Assembly (NCBI GenBank): GCA_021159005.1
Contig: JAGGSN010000076.1
Location: 1 to 35,695, forward strand
DNA: 35,695 bases
From: Candidatus Zixiibacteriota bacterium
GTDB taxonomy: Bacteria > Zixibacteria > MSB-5A5 > UBA10806 > 4484-95
Direction of reading: 5' to 3'
Part shown: piece after piece, positions 1 through 10,400 of the stretch
How the letters are laid out: each line of letters opens with the position of its first letter
How positions within the stretch are numbered: position 1 is the first letter of the stretch
Position numbers and translations under genes: made by a program
Notes under the pieces: generated by a model
Told to the model about the DNA's origin: nothing
The model's input: only the letters and a program-made list of their open reading frames with translations
Databases searched by the model: none

Positions 1-184
1 CGGGGGAATGACATAAATGGATAATCATCGAATCAAAGTCGACTTCTGAAATCTAATCCGGAAATATCTATGAAGCAAAAAACAGAACACGGGTGTTTAT
101 AAAGATATTATAGCGGCTTATTGTTTTATATGTTATGGCTTAAGCAAGCTTCATTTCTTGTGTATTAATTGGAGAATTCTATTG

Positions 185-203
185 AAAAGGCCGGACAGTA
201 GTG
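185..203 (+). repeat. Dispersed repeat word, copy 1
   Basis: AAAAGGCCGGACAGTAGTG occurs here, again at 16816-16835 in the same orientation, and at 35494-35512 as the reverse complement. The upstream flank (GAATTCTATTG) resembles the flank at 16806 (GAACTCTATG), so the repeated unit is longer than the exact core. Confidence 0.8.
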
Positions 204-229
204 ATGTTTTATGTTGTGTCAGTTCGCAG

Positions 230-244
230 TCCGCCTAAGGCGGA
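230..244. repeat. TCCGCCTNAGGCGGA palindrome
   Basis: Perfect palindrome TCCGCCTAAGGCGGA. The same 15-base motif, or a variant differing at the centre, recurs at 24985, 27024, 27094, 27263, 35454 and 35514, always between genes. Confidence 0.85.
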
Positions 245-276
245 TGAACTATCACCTTTTACTTGCAAAGAAAATC

Positions 277-304
277 GGCAGGTCACGTTTCGCTACGACC
301 TGCC
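277..304. repeat. GGCAGGTC...GACCTGCC hairpin
   Basis: Inverted repeat with 8-bp arms GGCAGGTC and GACCTGCC around a 12-base loop. Related hairpins with a 5-base loop and 9-bp arms lie at 25063-25085 and 26929-26951. No T-run follows, so it does not look like an intrinsic terminator. Confidence 0.75.
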
Positions 305-461
305 TAAACAATTGAGATGATTATTTTAAAGAAATTATATCGACATAACAAAAATATTATTTGTTATAAAAATAAATGATGCTATATTTATCAATACGAT
401 ATAAGCAGTTGATTTGTTCATCTATTTAAAGATGAACTCTTAATTGATAGGAAATTATAAA

Positions 462-1937
462 ATGAATTGCCGATTTATTAAAGTATTAACTAAATCATTG
501 ATAATATTATGCTGGTTGTTTCCTCAAGCTGTTCTAAGTCAGGCTCCTGATACTTTATGGATGCGATTGATAGGCGGACCTAATGTTGATGCCGCATATT
601 CAGCTGTTCAGACATCGGATGGCGGACATGTAATAGTCGGTTATACCTATGCTCACCCAGACAGCAATAGCGAATTATATGTTGTAAGAACCGATTCTTA
701 CGGAGTAGTTGATTGGGAGAAAATTTACGGCGGGTCTGGCGATAATTGGGCTAACTCGGTTGATGAGACCTCGGATGGCGGCTATATTATCGCAGGCGGG
801 ACGACATCTTCCGGCGGGGAGGACAGCGATATTTATCTGCTTAAAATTGACACGGCTGGCAGAATTATCTGGGAAAGCACAATCGGCGGCGAATTCGACG
901 AGGACGCCCTTAGCGTATGTCAAACATCGGATGGCGGCTATATAATGACCGGTTGGACAAACTCCTTCGGGGCGGGCGAGGATGATGTTTATATAGTTAA
1001 AACCGATTCTGAGGGCGACACTCTCTGGACTAAAACATTTGGCTATATCTTTTGCGATAAAGCGATGTCGATTATTGAGACAACTGACGGCTGTTATGCC
1101 GCGATAGGCGGAACCGGCTACTGGGGTTATTATCCCACTAATGCCTACCTGATAAAACTTGATGCCGATGGCGACTCGCTTTGGACTCGAACCTATGGCG
1201 GCTCTTGGTCGGATGCGGGCGGTGCCATAATTGAAGCTTCCGACGGCGGCTATATTTTTCTTGGCTGGACTCTTTCATTTAATGTTGAGGGACATGATTT
1301 TTACTTAGTGAAAGTTGATTCAAGCGGCGAACAGGAATTTTACAGAACTTACGGCGGTAATGAAATGGATGTTGGCCGCTCGATTTCGCTAACCTCCGAT
1401 GGCGGTTATCTTCTGACCGGCTACACATACTCATTCGGCGGTTGGATGGACATTTATGTTATAAGGACAGACAGCTTAGGCGATACACTCTGGACCGACG
1501 TTATAGGCGGCGCGGGATATGACCAAGGCTGTTTTGGCTATCAGTGTTATGACGGCGGCTATATTGTCGGCGGCAGCACGCAATCATTCAATGCCAGAGA
1601 GTGCGATATTTTGCTGGCTAAGTATGCTTCCGATCAAACCGCTATCGATAGAGATATCGAGTTTATTGCTGCCAATGAGTATTCGCTCTACCAGAACTAT
1701 CCGAATCCTTTTAATGAGACTACGACGATTTCATTTTCGATTAATACTAACCGGCATGTATCGCTTAAGGTTTATGATTTGCTCGGCCGCGAGGCTGCCA
1801 GCCTTTTTGATGAGGACCTTCCTGCGGGGTTGTACAAAACGTCGGTGAATGCCTCCGCTCTTGCCAGCGGTATTTATATTTATAGCCTGCAGATTGATGA
1901 TTATAGAGAATCGAAGATGATGACTCTGCTTAAATAG
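462..1937 (+). CDS. Secreted beta-propeller protein with type IX-like sorting domain
   Basis: About 491 residues. An N-terminal signal peptide (MNCRFIKVLTKSLIILCWLF, probably cleaved after ...AVLS) is followed by seven repeats of ~52 residues. Each repeat has a core like TSDGGYIIAG, then S-x-G-x-x-D-x-YLxKxD, then GDxLWxxxxGG. Seven such units fit a seven-bladed beta-propeller. The last ~80 residues form a T9SS type A-like C-terminal domain beginning YPNPFNETTTISF and ending in a run of beta strands (SGIYIYSLQIDDY...). The start at 462 (ATG) is preferred over an in-frame TTG at 444, because it begins the signal peptide and has AGGAAA about 8 bases upstream. Its role is unknown; it is probably surface-anchored or secreted. 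Repeat 4 is the most degenerate (TTDGCY). Confidence 0.85.
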   Translation: MNCRFIKVLTKSLIILCWLFPQAVLSQAPDTLWMRLIGGPNVDAAYSAVQTSDGGHVIVGYTYAHPDSNSELYVVRTDSYGVVDWEKIYGGSGDNWANSVDETSDGGYIIAGGTTSSGGEDSDIYLLKIDTAGRIIWESTIGGEFDEDALSVCQTSDGGYIMTGWTNSFGAGEDDVYIVKTDSEGDTLWTKTFGYIFCDKAMSIIETTDGCYAAIGGTGYWGYYPTNAYLIKLDADGDSLWTRTYGGSWSDAGGAIIEASDGGYIFLGWTLSFNVEGHDFYLVKVDSSGEQEFYRTYGGNEMDVGRSISLTSDGGYLLTGYTYSFGGWMDIYVIRTDSLGDTLWTDVIGGAGYDQGCFGYQCYDGGYIVGGSTQSFNARECDILLAKYASDQTAIDRDIEFIAANEYSLYQNYPNPFNETTTISFSINTNRHVSLKVYDLLGREAASLFDEDLPAGLYKTSVNASALASGIYIYSLQIDDYRESKMMTLLK

Positions 1938-2012
1938 CGGTTTTGTTTAGATAGGCAGCGAGGAAACACAAAAAGTACTGGCGGCGTAGAGTCTTATTAA
2001 TTAAAGAGTAAA

Positions 2013-3851
2013 TTATTGCCAGAGCAAATCGGCTAAGCCTGATGTTCTTTTAGTTCGATGTGAGACGCCGGCGCGAAATATGCTTTCGGGAGACCAGACC
2101 ACAGCCTTCTTTTTCGATCGTGTTATCGCAGTATAAAGCAATTCTCTGGCAACCACCGGAGATTCCTTATCCGGCAGGATTAACAGAACCTCATCGAATT
2201 CCGAACCTTGGCTTTTGTGGACTGTCATCGCGTAAACTGTCTCATGCTGAGGCAGCCGGATTGGGGAAATATTCCGTAATTTGCCGGTCTCATCCAAGAA
2301 GAAAGCGCGGCGTTCATTGTTTTTTTCTCTATCAGGAAGAATAATTCCGATATCGCCGTTGAATAATTTTAAGGCATAATCATTTTTAGCAACCATCACC
2401 GGACGGCCTATATACCATTCCGAATCCGGCTTAATAAGTTTTTTGGCGGTTAGTATTTTCTCGATATATCGGTTTAGGGAATTTATTCCATAGGGTCCTT
2501 TCCTAATAGCACATAATACCCTGAACCGATTGAACAACGCCAACGCTTTTATCGGCTCCTGTTCTTTAAGGTAATCTTTATATCCTCGCAAGGCAGCGCT
2601 TTCTATAGCCGCTAAAATATCATCCGGATGCGGCAAACCCAACAGTTCAATATCATCATATCGTTCATTCTCGATGGTATCAATGGCGCTGTCGGCGTCG
2701 CCATAATTAATGTATTGGCTGACAATGCCGATTCCGCTGTCTGAACCAAATCGGTAATTTTTTTGCAGGCAGATAAGACAATCTGAAATAGCGGGCGTAT
2801 TCTTATTAGATGGAGTTATCTTAATTTTATCTCCAGTAACATTTTCATACATTCGATAGAAATTTTTAGAATGCTCAAAGGAATCGCTTTTGCCGCAGAT
2901 ATCGCCAAACACCGAGCCGGCCTCGACCGATGCCAGTTGGTCTTTATCGCCAAGTATAATCAATCGAGCCGTTGAAGGAATGGCGTCAACAAGTTTGGAC
3001 ATCAAAGCTAAATCAACCATCGAGGCTTCATCGATTATTACGGCGTCATAGGGAAGCTGGTTATGCTCGTTATATCGGAAATAGGGCGAGTTGGGAATAG
3101 CGCCAAGAAGCCGATGAACAGTCGAGGTTTTTGCCGGCAGCAGTTTTTTTATTGTATCAGAACATTTCAATAATTGCATTATCTCAATAATTGATTCCTG
3201 CATGCGGGCGCAGGCTTTGCCGGTTGGCGCAGTAAGGGCGATTCTGGCGGTATTATCCTGTTCCAGCAAAAGCGACATGATTCCCACTACGGTCGAGGTT
3301 TTTCCGGTTCCCGGACCGCCGGTTATCACGCATAGCTTTTTCATAACCGCTGTTAATGAGGCGGCTTTTTGCCAGTTAATTATATCTTTATCGGTCTGTG
3401 GAAAGAGGCGGTTTAAGCCATCTTGTAAAAGCTGAATATTTGTATTGGCATTTGTTTCCTCCGCGCGCCTTTCTAAGGCTAAGGCAAATTTCGTTTCATA
3501 GTTGTGATAACGATAAAGATATAAGCGCGCTTTATTATCGAGGATAAGCGGCTTAAAATCACCTGGTTTGCCAACGACGGGACTGCTTTTTAATTCGGCA
3601 AGCCATTCAGGCAAGCCGGGACAGATAATCGGTTCCGGCAGGTTGCCCTGATTGGCGATATGTTTGCCTGCCGCCATAGTTAAGTCGAGGCAGATATGCT
3701 TGTTTTGCGTATGGCTGCTAATCATAGCCGCCGCCAGAGCAACACTCGGATGACCGCCGCCTGAGAGTTCGGAAATAAACTTAGCGAAATGGATATCAAT
3801 TTCCGAAAACAAGCCGCTTGTCTTAATTTTATTTATCTGCTCGATACTCAT
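2013..3851 (-). CDS. recD: Exodeoxyribonuclease V subunit alpha (RecD helicase)
   Basis: A 612-residue SF1B 5'-3' helicase, close to the usual RecD length (~608 in E. coli). It is the fast motor and regulatory subunit of RecBCD, which processes double-strand breaks. Visible motifs are Walker A GGPGTGKT (178-185), Walker B IIDEAS (272-277), GDKDQLASVEAG (301-312), motif V-like VHKSQG (544-549) and motif VI YTAITRS (573-579). The first ~110 residues match the N-terminal region of RecD. It is the last gene of recC-recB-recD, with its ATG five bases after the recB stop, so translation is probably coupled. Confidence 0.95.
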   Translation of the reverse strand: MSIEQINKIKTSGLFSEIDIHFAKFISELSGGGHPSVALAAAMISSHTQNKHICLDLTMAAGKHIANQGNLPEPIICPGLPEWLAELKSSPVVGKPGDFKPLILDNKARLYLYRYHNYETKFALALERRAEETNANTNIQLLQDGLNRLFPQTDKDIINWQKAASLTAVMKKLCVITGGPGTGKTSTVVGIMSLLLEQDNTARIALTAPTGKACARMQESIIEIMQLLKCSDTIKKLLPAKTSTVHRLLGAIPNSPYFRYNEHNQLPYDAVIIDEASMVDLALMSKLVDAIPSTARLIILGDKDQLASVEAGSVFGDICGKSDSFEHSKNFYRMYENVTGDKIKITPSNKNTPAISDCLICLQKNYRFGSDSGIGIVSQYINYGDADSAIDTIENERYDDIELLGLPHPDDILAAIESAALRGYKDYLKEQEPIKALALFNRFRVLCAIRKGPYGINSLNRYIEKILTAKKLIKPDSEWYIGRPVMVAKNDYALKLFNGDIGIILPDREKNNERRAFFLDETGKLRNISPIRLPQHETVYAMTVHKSQGSEFDEVLLILPDKESPVVARELLYTAITRSKKKAVVWSPESIFRAGVSHRTKRTSGLADLLWQ

Positions 3852-3856
3852 CTGCT

Positions 3857-6800
3857 TTAATGATTGCCTTTGACAAACAAACTGTCGGACAGTTCGCTTA
3901 TTAAATCCTCCGACGGCAAGTCATAGAAGATGCCGCTGCCTGAGGATTCGTTAATGCCTCTTATGAAAAGATAATATACTCCGCCGAAATGCTTTTTATA
4001 GTTATAATCAGGTACCCGCAAGGAAAGATATTTATTCAACGCAATTGCATAAATATGATACTGCAATAGATAATAATGGTTATTCATAGCCTGCATAAGT
4101 TTATCTTGATTGTAATCATCTATGCTGCTGCCAAGGTGATTTGATTTCCAGTCAACTAAGTAATAGCGGTTATTATAAACAAACACAAGGTCTATAAAGC
4201 CTTTCATGAAACCCTTAACCGGAGAAAACCGCAGTTTATCGATTGCGCTGGGGAAATCGCTATGATGTCGCCGGATATTATGTTTTGCGAAAATCCTTGG
4301 CAGAGTATCGATAGAGATTAGCTTCAAGGGGAAATAGAATTCCAGCTCGTTCAATCGGTCGCTATTGTTAATCTGCGAAAGGTTGAAAGTATTATTTTCG
4401 GAACCCAGCGGCGCTGAGATTACTCTATTAATCATTCTATAAATAGTATCATTCCATGACTTTTCAAAACCATATTTATCAAGTTTGTTTTGTATCAGTT
4501 CTTTCAAAACATCAGGATTATGGCTGGCGAAATCATATTGCTCGAATATCTCATGAATAAATGTGCCCGCCTTAGCTCCTTTGGGGAAAGCGAAAATATC
4601 CGATCGGTCTTTATCAATTACAATATCCGCATCCCGGTTGAATTGCCGGGTCAATGAATCATGGTCGGGCAGTTCCGATATCCTTGGCGAACCCGAAACA
4701 AGATATGAGAAGCTGGCTATCCTCCAATTTTGGGCAATCGTGCCGGAAAACTTTCGGCAGGTCAAACTATCTAATCCTTTCGAGGGGCTAATATATTTTT
4801 CAGGCGGAGATTTCGGCATAGCCTTTACTGCAATAGTATTGCCCGCATCAGCGCTGATATCCTCCAGCCGGCTGATAATGAATTCATCGTTAATATCGTT
4901 ATAGCTATTTTTTAATTCAGCGATTAAATCATCAGCATTATTTATCTGCGGGTTTAGAAGGAAATAAGCCATTGCCGAATATTCCGCTTCGTTGAAATTT
5001 CCCCAGACTATATAACAGCGGTTTTTAGCTCGCGTAAGCGCCACATACAAAAGCCGAAGATTCTCAGCCAGTATTTCGGTCTTGGCGATAGCGGCATTTA
5101 TCTCCGAATCAGAAGAACCGAGATCAAGAGTTTGATTGTAGTTATTCTTCGCATCATGAAAGATAAATTCCTTCATTTTAGCATTTTTAAAATCGCTCCA
5201 GGTAAATGGACAGAATACTACCGGATATTCTAAGCCTTTGCTTTTATGAGTGGTAGCAATCTTAACGGCGTTATCATCGCTTTCCAAGCGAATCTGGTGC
5301 TCATCAAGTGATTTTCTGCCGGGACCTATTTGTTCGGAAAACCATTTTGCCAGTCCGTTCATGCCTGCCTTTTTTTCAAACGACCATCTGTTTAGTATTT
5401 CAGCCAGATGTAAAAGATTAGTCAAGCGCCGTTCGCCATCGGGGAAAACCAGCAAGCGGCTGCGAATATTTTCATTGTCGATGAGTTCCCCTATCATTCT
5501 GAAAAATCCATATCTGTTCCACCGCTCGTGATATTCTCGAAATCTGATTAGCCGTGATTCCCAGTCCGAATCATCTTTTGATAAATCATACAGCCGCTCT
5601 CCGCTTAACCCCATCATGTCGGTTGACAGAGCTGTTCTTAACAGCCTTTCGTTGCTGGGCTGAACTACTGCATTAATAACCCTTTCCAATTCGATGGCTT
5701 CAAAGGAGTCAAATATATTTGCCTCGGTGTAGAGAACGTTCGGGATGTTCGCCTCGTTTAAGGCATCGCTGACAATCAAAGCCTCTCTATTTGTTCGAAC
5801 AAGCACTGCAATATCGCTGGCTTTAAGCGGTTTGTTGTCTATGGCAACGCTATTTTCCGCCGCTAAACTCAGAAGCCTTGAGATTTCACCGGCGATAGCT
5901 CGGGAGATGAGTTTTTGCGCCTGCGGTTTTAATATATTAGAATGTTTTCTATTTGCTGTTGTATCTAAGGATTCCTTTTTGATATACCATAGCTGTAATG
6001 GCGGTTCGGATTTGCCGCTTATCTTTAGTTCTTCCTGTTTTTCCTTAACTGCCGCTGATGCCGGGTTGAAAGAGATTTCCGAGTATAAGAAAGGATTATC
6101 GATATTGGAAAAGACTGCATTAGCCGCTTTAATCAAATCAGGCTCGGCGCGCCAGTTATTCAATAAAGTATATTTTGTGTCGGCATCTTTCACCGCTTGC
6201 AGGTAGGCGAATATATCAGCGCCGCGAAAGCCGTATATAGCCTGCTTGGGGTCGCCGATAAGAAACAGGATATTATTATCGGCGCCGAACACATTACTAA
6301 AAATATAATACTGGATTGGGTCGGTATCCTGAAACTCATCGATTAAGGCGGCTTTATATTTTTTACGTATCGCTTTTGAAAGTCGGCCGCCCTCATTGCC
6401 CTGCAAAGCATTATAAAGCTTAGTTAGAAGGTCATCATAATGCTGGATGTTTTGCTTTTTTTTGCGTAAGGCAAGCTCTCTATTCAAATAATCAAATAAT
6501 TTTATTTTAAGGGCGATTAGCTTTTTATTATATGCTTCTTGTAGTTTATTATTAGCATTCAGCAAATCATCGCATAATTGGAAAAATGGTTGATTTGGAG
6601 GGTTACAATTTTTCTTTAATGAATCATTAATATTAGTGATAGTGAATTTATCAAATTTATCAAATAGGGATTTAGTCCCATTAGAGTTTAAATAATCATC
6701 TAATTGAACTAACCACTTTTTAACCCATTCTTCCCGATAGTTTTTTAGTATATTTTTGTCATTTAAAAATGATTCGATGTCGCCTCTATTTGATTTCCAT

Positions 6801-7471
6801 TCCTGTAATACTCCTGAGAAAGCGTTACGGAAATCTTTTTCCAATCGTTCGGTATCAATAAATTCAGCTTTGGGGATAATTGTAAGAGTTGGCTTGTCAA
6901 TATACCTGCCTATCCGATACAGCAGCTTATCAGGTTCGAAGCCATCCTTTTTCGCATAATTGACAAACAAACCGGAAGCGCTATAAAAATGTTCTCGCCA
7001 GAAATCATCAATTACTTCCTGCTTAAGTTCGTTCTGGTCGCCTGCTAATTCCGTATCGAAAGGACAGCTGCACTCGAAAGCGTTTTCATGAAGAATCCTC
7101 TGGCAAAAACCATGAATAGTGAAAATAGCCGCCTCATCAAAATTGCGAAGCGCGCTTTCAAGCTGTTTGACAGCCTTCGGGCGGTCGACACATTTTTGGG
7201 CTATAGCTTTAAGCGTTGGGTCGCTGCCGCTGTCGCTGTCCGCATTGAATGCCTTAATAGCATCCTTAATCTTCTCCCGAATCCGGCCGCGTAGTTCCTC
7301 GGCGGCGGCTTTAGTGAATGTTACTGCCAGAATCTCGTTTACAGACAAATTCTGCTCAAGGATAAGCCTTATGAACAGCCCGGAAATGGCGTAGGTTTTG
7401 CCTGTGCCTGCGCTTGCCTCGATAAGATTTGCGCCTCTTAAGGGAACGTTTATTAAATCAAATTCCCGCAT
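3857..7471 (-). CDS. recB: Exodeoxyribonuclease V subunit beta (RecB helicase-nuclease)
   Basis: A 1204-residue protein with the RecB plan: an N-terminal UvrD-like SF1A 3'-5' helicase and a C-terminal RecB-family nuclease. Walker A is ASAGTGKT (19-26), Walker B LIDEFQDTDPIQ (376-387) and motif III-like GDPKQAIYGFRGAD (406-419). Later come ATTHKSKGLEYPVVF and LLYVALTRAKNR. The nuclease site is intact: Asp1094 in FIDLVF, Asp1107 and Lys1109 in VDWKSN, and a QxxxY motif (Gln1137, Tyr1141). The ATG directly abuts the recC stop codon (zero gap), and the recB stop is five bases before recD. Length and catalytic residues suggest a working helicase-nuclease. Confidence 0.95.
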   Translation of the reverse strand: MREFDLINVPLRGANLIEASAGTGKTYAISGLFIRLILEQNLSVNEILAVTFTKAAAEELRGRIREKIKDAIKAFNADSDSGSDPTLKAIAQKCVDRPKAVKQLESALRNFDEAAIFTIHGFCQRILHENAFECSCPFDTELAGDQNELKQEVIDDFWREHFYSASGLFVNYAKKDGFEPDKLLYRIGRYIDKPTLTIIPKAEFIDTERLEKDFRNAFSGVLQEWKSNRGDIESFLNDKNILKNYREEWVKKWLVQLDDYLNSNGTKSLFDKFDKFTITNINDSLKKNCNPPNQPFFQLCDDLLNANNKLQEAYNKKLIALKIKLFDYLNRELALRKKKQNIQHYDDLLTKLYNALQGNEGGRLSKAIRKKYKAALIDEFQDTDPIQYYIFSNVFGADNNILFLIGDPKQAIYGFRGADIFAYLQAVKDADTKYTLLNNWRAEPDLIKAANAVFSNIDNPFLYSEISFNPASAAVKEKQEELKISGKSEPPLQLWYIKKESLDTTANRKHSNILKPQAQKLISRAIAGEISRLLSLAAENSVAIDNKPLKASDIAVLVRTNREALIVSDALNEANIPNVLYTEANIFDSFEAIELERVINAVVQPSNERLLRTALSTDMMGLSGERLYDLSKDDSDWESRLIRFREYHERWNRYGFFRMIGELIDNENIRSRLLVFPDGERRLTNLLHLAEILNRWSFEKKAGMNGLAKWFSEQIGPGRKSLDEHQIRLESDDNAVKIATTHKSKGLEYPVVFCPFTWSDFKNAKMKEFIFHDAKNNYNQTLDLGSSDSEINAAIAKTEILAENLRLLYVALTRAKNRCYIVWGNFNEAEYSAMAYFLLNPQINNADDLIAELKNSYNDINDEFIISRLEDISADAGNTIAVKAMPKSPPEKYISPSKGLDSLTCRKFSGTIAQNWRIASFSYLVSGSPRISELPDHDSLTRQFNRDADIVIDKDRSDIFAFPKGAKAGTFIHEIFEQYDFASHNPDVLKELIQNKLDKYGFEKSWNDTIYRMINRVISAPLGSENNTFNLSQINNSDRLNELEFYFPLKLISIDTLPRIFAKHNIRRHHSDFPSAIDKLRFSPVKGFMKGFIDLVFVYNNRYYLVDWKSNHLGSSIDDYNQDKLMQAMNNHYYLLQYHIYAIALNKYLSLRVPDYNYKKHFGGVYYLFIRGINESSGSGIFYDLPSEDLISELSDSLFVKGNH

Positions 7472-10400
7472 CTAATGTTTAACCTTATCCTGGTGGTCTA
7501 ATAATGGCTGATATATTGCCAAGGCGGTTTCCATGAACTCGTCATCAAACGGCGCCTCTGTACCAAAGCATCTCCGGAAATATAAATCCTCACTCTCGCC
7601 TTTATGATACTCACTATTTTCCCATGCCTTTTGGGCGTTGGTTATTGAAATGCCGTCTGATTCTCCTTTACTGAGTTTTTCAGCACAGCTAAATGATGAC
7701 TCCGGGAAAAAGACTGCCGGTTTGACTAAGCCATTCCAATAAATATTCAGAAGCTTTCGAAGATGCGACTCGGCATCAGCCGCGGGTTTATATTTAAAGC
7801 CAATATCGCTGCCTATGTAAATACTTTCGCAAGGATAATTTTCAAGACTTAGATGGTTAAGCAAAAGATGATAAATCCAGATTCTTAATCTATCCTTAGC
7901 CTTAACCTTTGCCGCCCGGTATTGAATTAAACTATCCGGATAAATATCATCAATCCGGCCGGCAATGTTGAAGCCGTCAATATCGATATCTACATCTATC
8001 GGGTCAAGTTTATCCTTATGCGGATACCTGTCGAGTTTGTTAACAATAGATAGAACATCAGCTGTTAGTTCATTGTATGAACATTCACCGGGAACACCAT
8101 GAGGGAGAGCACCTCTTGCTTTAACAACTTTGAATGTGTTTGAGAGATTTTCACCGGCAAGCTGCTTCTTTAGAAGCTCGGTTTTAATATTATATTTATC
8201 CAGATAATTAATTGATATGGGTTCCCTCTCCTCCAAAATTGCCCCGCTTTGTTCGAGTTTTATCCCCAGGCGTTTTTGAAGTATAAATCGTGAGGGATTA
8301 TTAAAAAAGCCGCAAAGCTGGTCAATCTTTATTGTTCTGAATTCATCATCCGGTTCGGGCAAACCGTTTGAGATAAAAAAATCAGGCGTCTGACGACTAC
8401 CGGTGAGCATCCGGCTTGCCTGACAGTTTTCATCCGAATAGCAAAACAGTTTTCCCTCACCGCGAAAATACTCAGGGTTGAAAGCCTGCAGGCGATGTTT
8501 CGTCAATATATGCTCAAGGATATTTCTGTTTGGCAGCTCGCAATTATTCTCGATATAGTCCTGCAGTTCGCTAACTACTACCGAGGGCGGTATTACGCTG
8601 TTGTCCTCTATGCTTTGCCCTATATAGCTTAAATAAAGGTTTTGCCTTGCCGAAAGAATTGCCTCCAAGAATAAATAGCGGTCATCATTTCTTTTTGACC
8701 TGTCGCCGGGCTGAGGATTTTGGGTAATAAGATCAAAACTTATAGGTTTTACCTGTCTGGGAAAAGCATCGCTATTTAAGCCGACAATGCATATTACCTT
8801 AAATGGAATGCTTCGCATCGGCAGAATAGCGCAGAATGTAACCGAACCGGCAATGAAGCCAAAAGCCGAGCTTTCCTTTTCCAGTTCGCTTTTAAGATAT
8901 GACTTAATGATGTCTAAGCTGATTTTATTATCATAACCCGACACCTTTTCGAATTCGATTAACTCATTCAGCGTTTGACGGATTACCTGCATTTCGCGTT
9001 CATTGTCATCATCTGTTAAGATAAATTTATCAATAAGCAGATTAAGGATTTTTGCCCAGCCGCTCAGGGTCTTGGGTTTTTCAAGCGAGCCGATATATGA
9101 AAAGAGCTGATTTGTAAATTCGATAAATTTCCCCAATGCGGATGTTTTATTGCCCTCAATTTCATCATAAGGAAGAATATCATTAAACATACGCACATCA
9201 TTGCCCGTCATAGCATAACCCAGCAGAAGCCTTTCAATACCTGCCTGCCAGGTATTTTCGGGATAGGCTGATGGTCCGAATCGTTTACGGTCATGCTCAT
9301 CGATTCCCCAGCATATTCGGGTATGCTTAACCCAGTGATGGATGTATTCGATATCTTCCATATCAAGCTCGAACTTACGATATACATAAGGCGAATCAAG
9401 CAGATCGAGAACCTTGGCCGCGCCATACCTGCCGCCGGTAAGTTCAAGAATCGCCAGGAACGTATCGATTACAGGATTTTCCTTATCGAAGCTTCGGTCG
9501 GCAATACTGAAAGGGATTTTCTTATGAGCGCTTGATGATTTGCCGAATACGGTTTGAATGAAAGGCGCATATAATTCAATATCAGGAGTCATAACAAGTA
9601 TATCCGTGGGGGTTAGATTGCTGTCAGCCTCGAACATTGCCAGAAGGTTGTCATAAAGGACCTCGATTTCCCGCATTGGGCTGTGACAGGAATGAATCTG
9701 AATCGAGCAATCATTTTCGGGTATCATGGTTTTATCTGATTTATCACATCCTCGAAGGTTTAGTATATCCGATTGAATTGCGGTTAGCATGTTGTTCCTG
9801 CCGGTATCGATAAAGTGCTTATATTCTTCAAGGTCAAAATCGTTTACTAACGAAAAGAACTCCCGGCCTAAAGCTCCCATCGAGGCTAATAACGAATTGC
9901 CCTCCTCAAGATGTAAATCATCAGCTTTGAGCGTCTGCTTTTTCTTTGTGATTCTATCGATTTCCCGGTCGGATACAATATCAGCCCAGTATTCACGGCA
10001 GGGATTCATTAAAAACATGTTTACCTCGATGAGAGCGGATAATTCGGCGAATATTTCCATATAAAATGGCGGCAAGGCGGATATGCCAAAAACAGAAATC
10101 CTTTTTGGCAGATTTTTAATTTCATGAGATTTTCCTCGTGCTGCTTTTAAAAACAACTCTCGGAAGGCTGCCTGATGTGATATCTCTTTATCGCCAACAA
10201 TATTCCGCCATAGTATAGCCTGCCAGTGGTTAGTGTTTGGCTTAGCCCAGCCGAGAATCATTTGCGGTCGAAAAATCAAATATTGGTCGAATGTATCGGC
10301 TATGCGGTTAGAAAGCTGAAATAACTTCAAACCATCATCGTCATCATCGAGATATGATTTCAAGCTTTTAAATTCCGGTAAATCCAAAAGTTCCGGAAGA

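Larger units (their letters stand above)
1..461. other. Intergenic region with dispersed repeats
   Basis: No convincing gene is seen here. The first bases (CGGGGGAATGAC) resemble the end of a dispersed repeat of the 'GTCATTCCC' type also seen at the right edge of the window. The rest is AT-rich and holds three repeat elements listed separately: the word at 185-203, a palindrome at 230-244 and a hairpin at 277-304. The last ~150 bases before the next gene are very AT-rich and probably hold its promoter, but I could not fix convincing -35/-10 boxes. Confidence 0.6.

Noticed and set aside
5745-6206. 153-codon plus-strand frame inside recB
   Set aside because: It is antisense to a well-supported recB reading frame with all motifs intact. 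It is a shadow frame.
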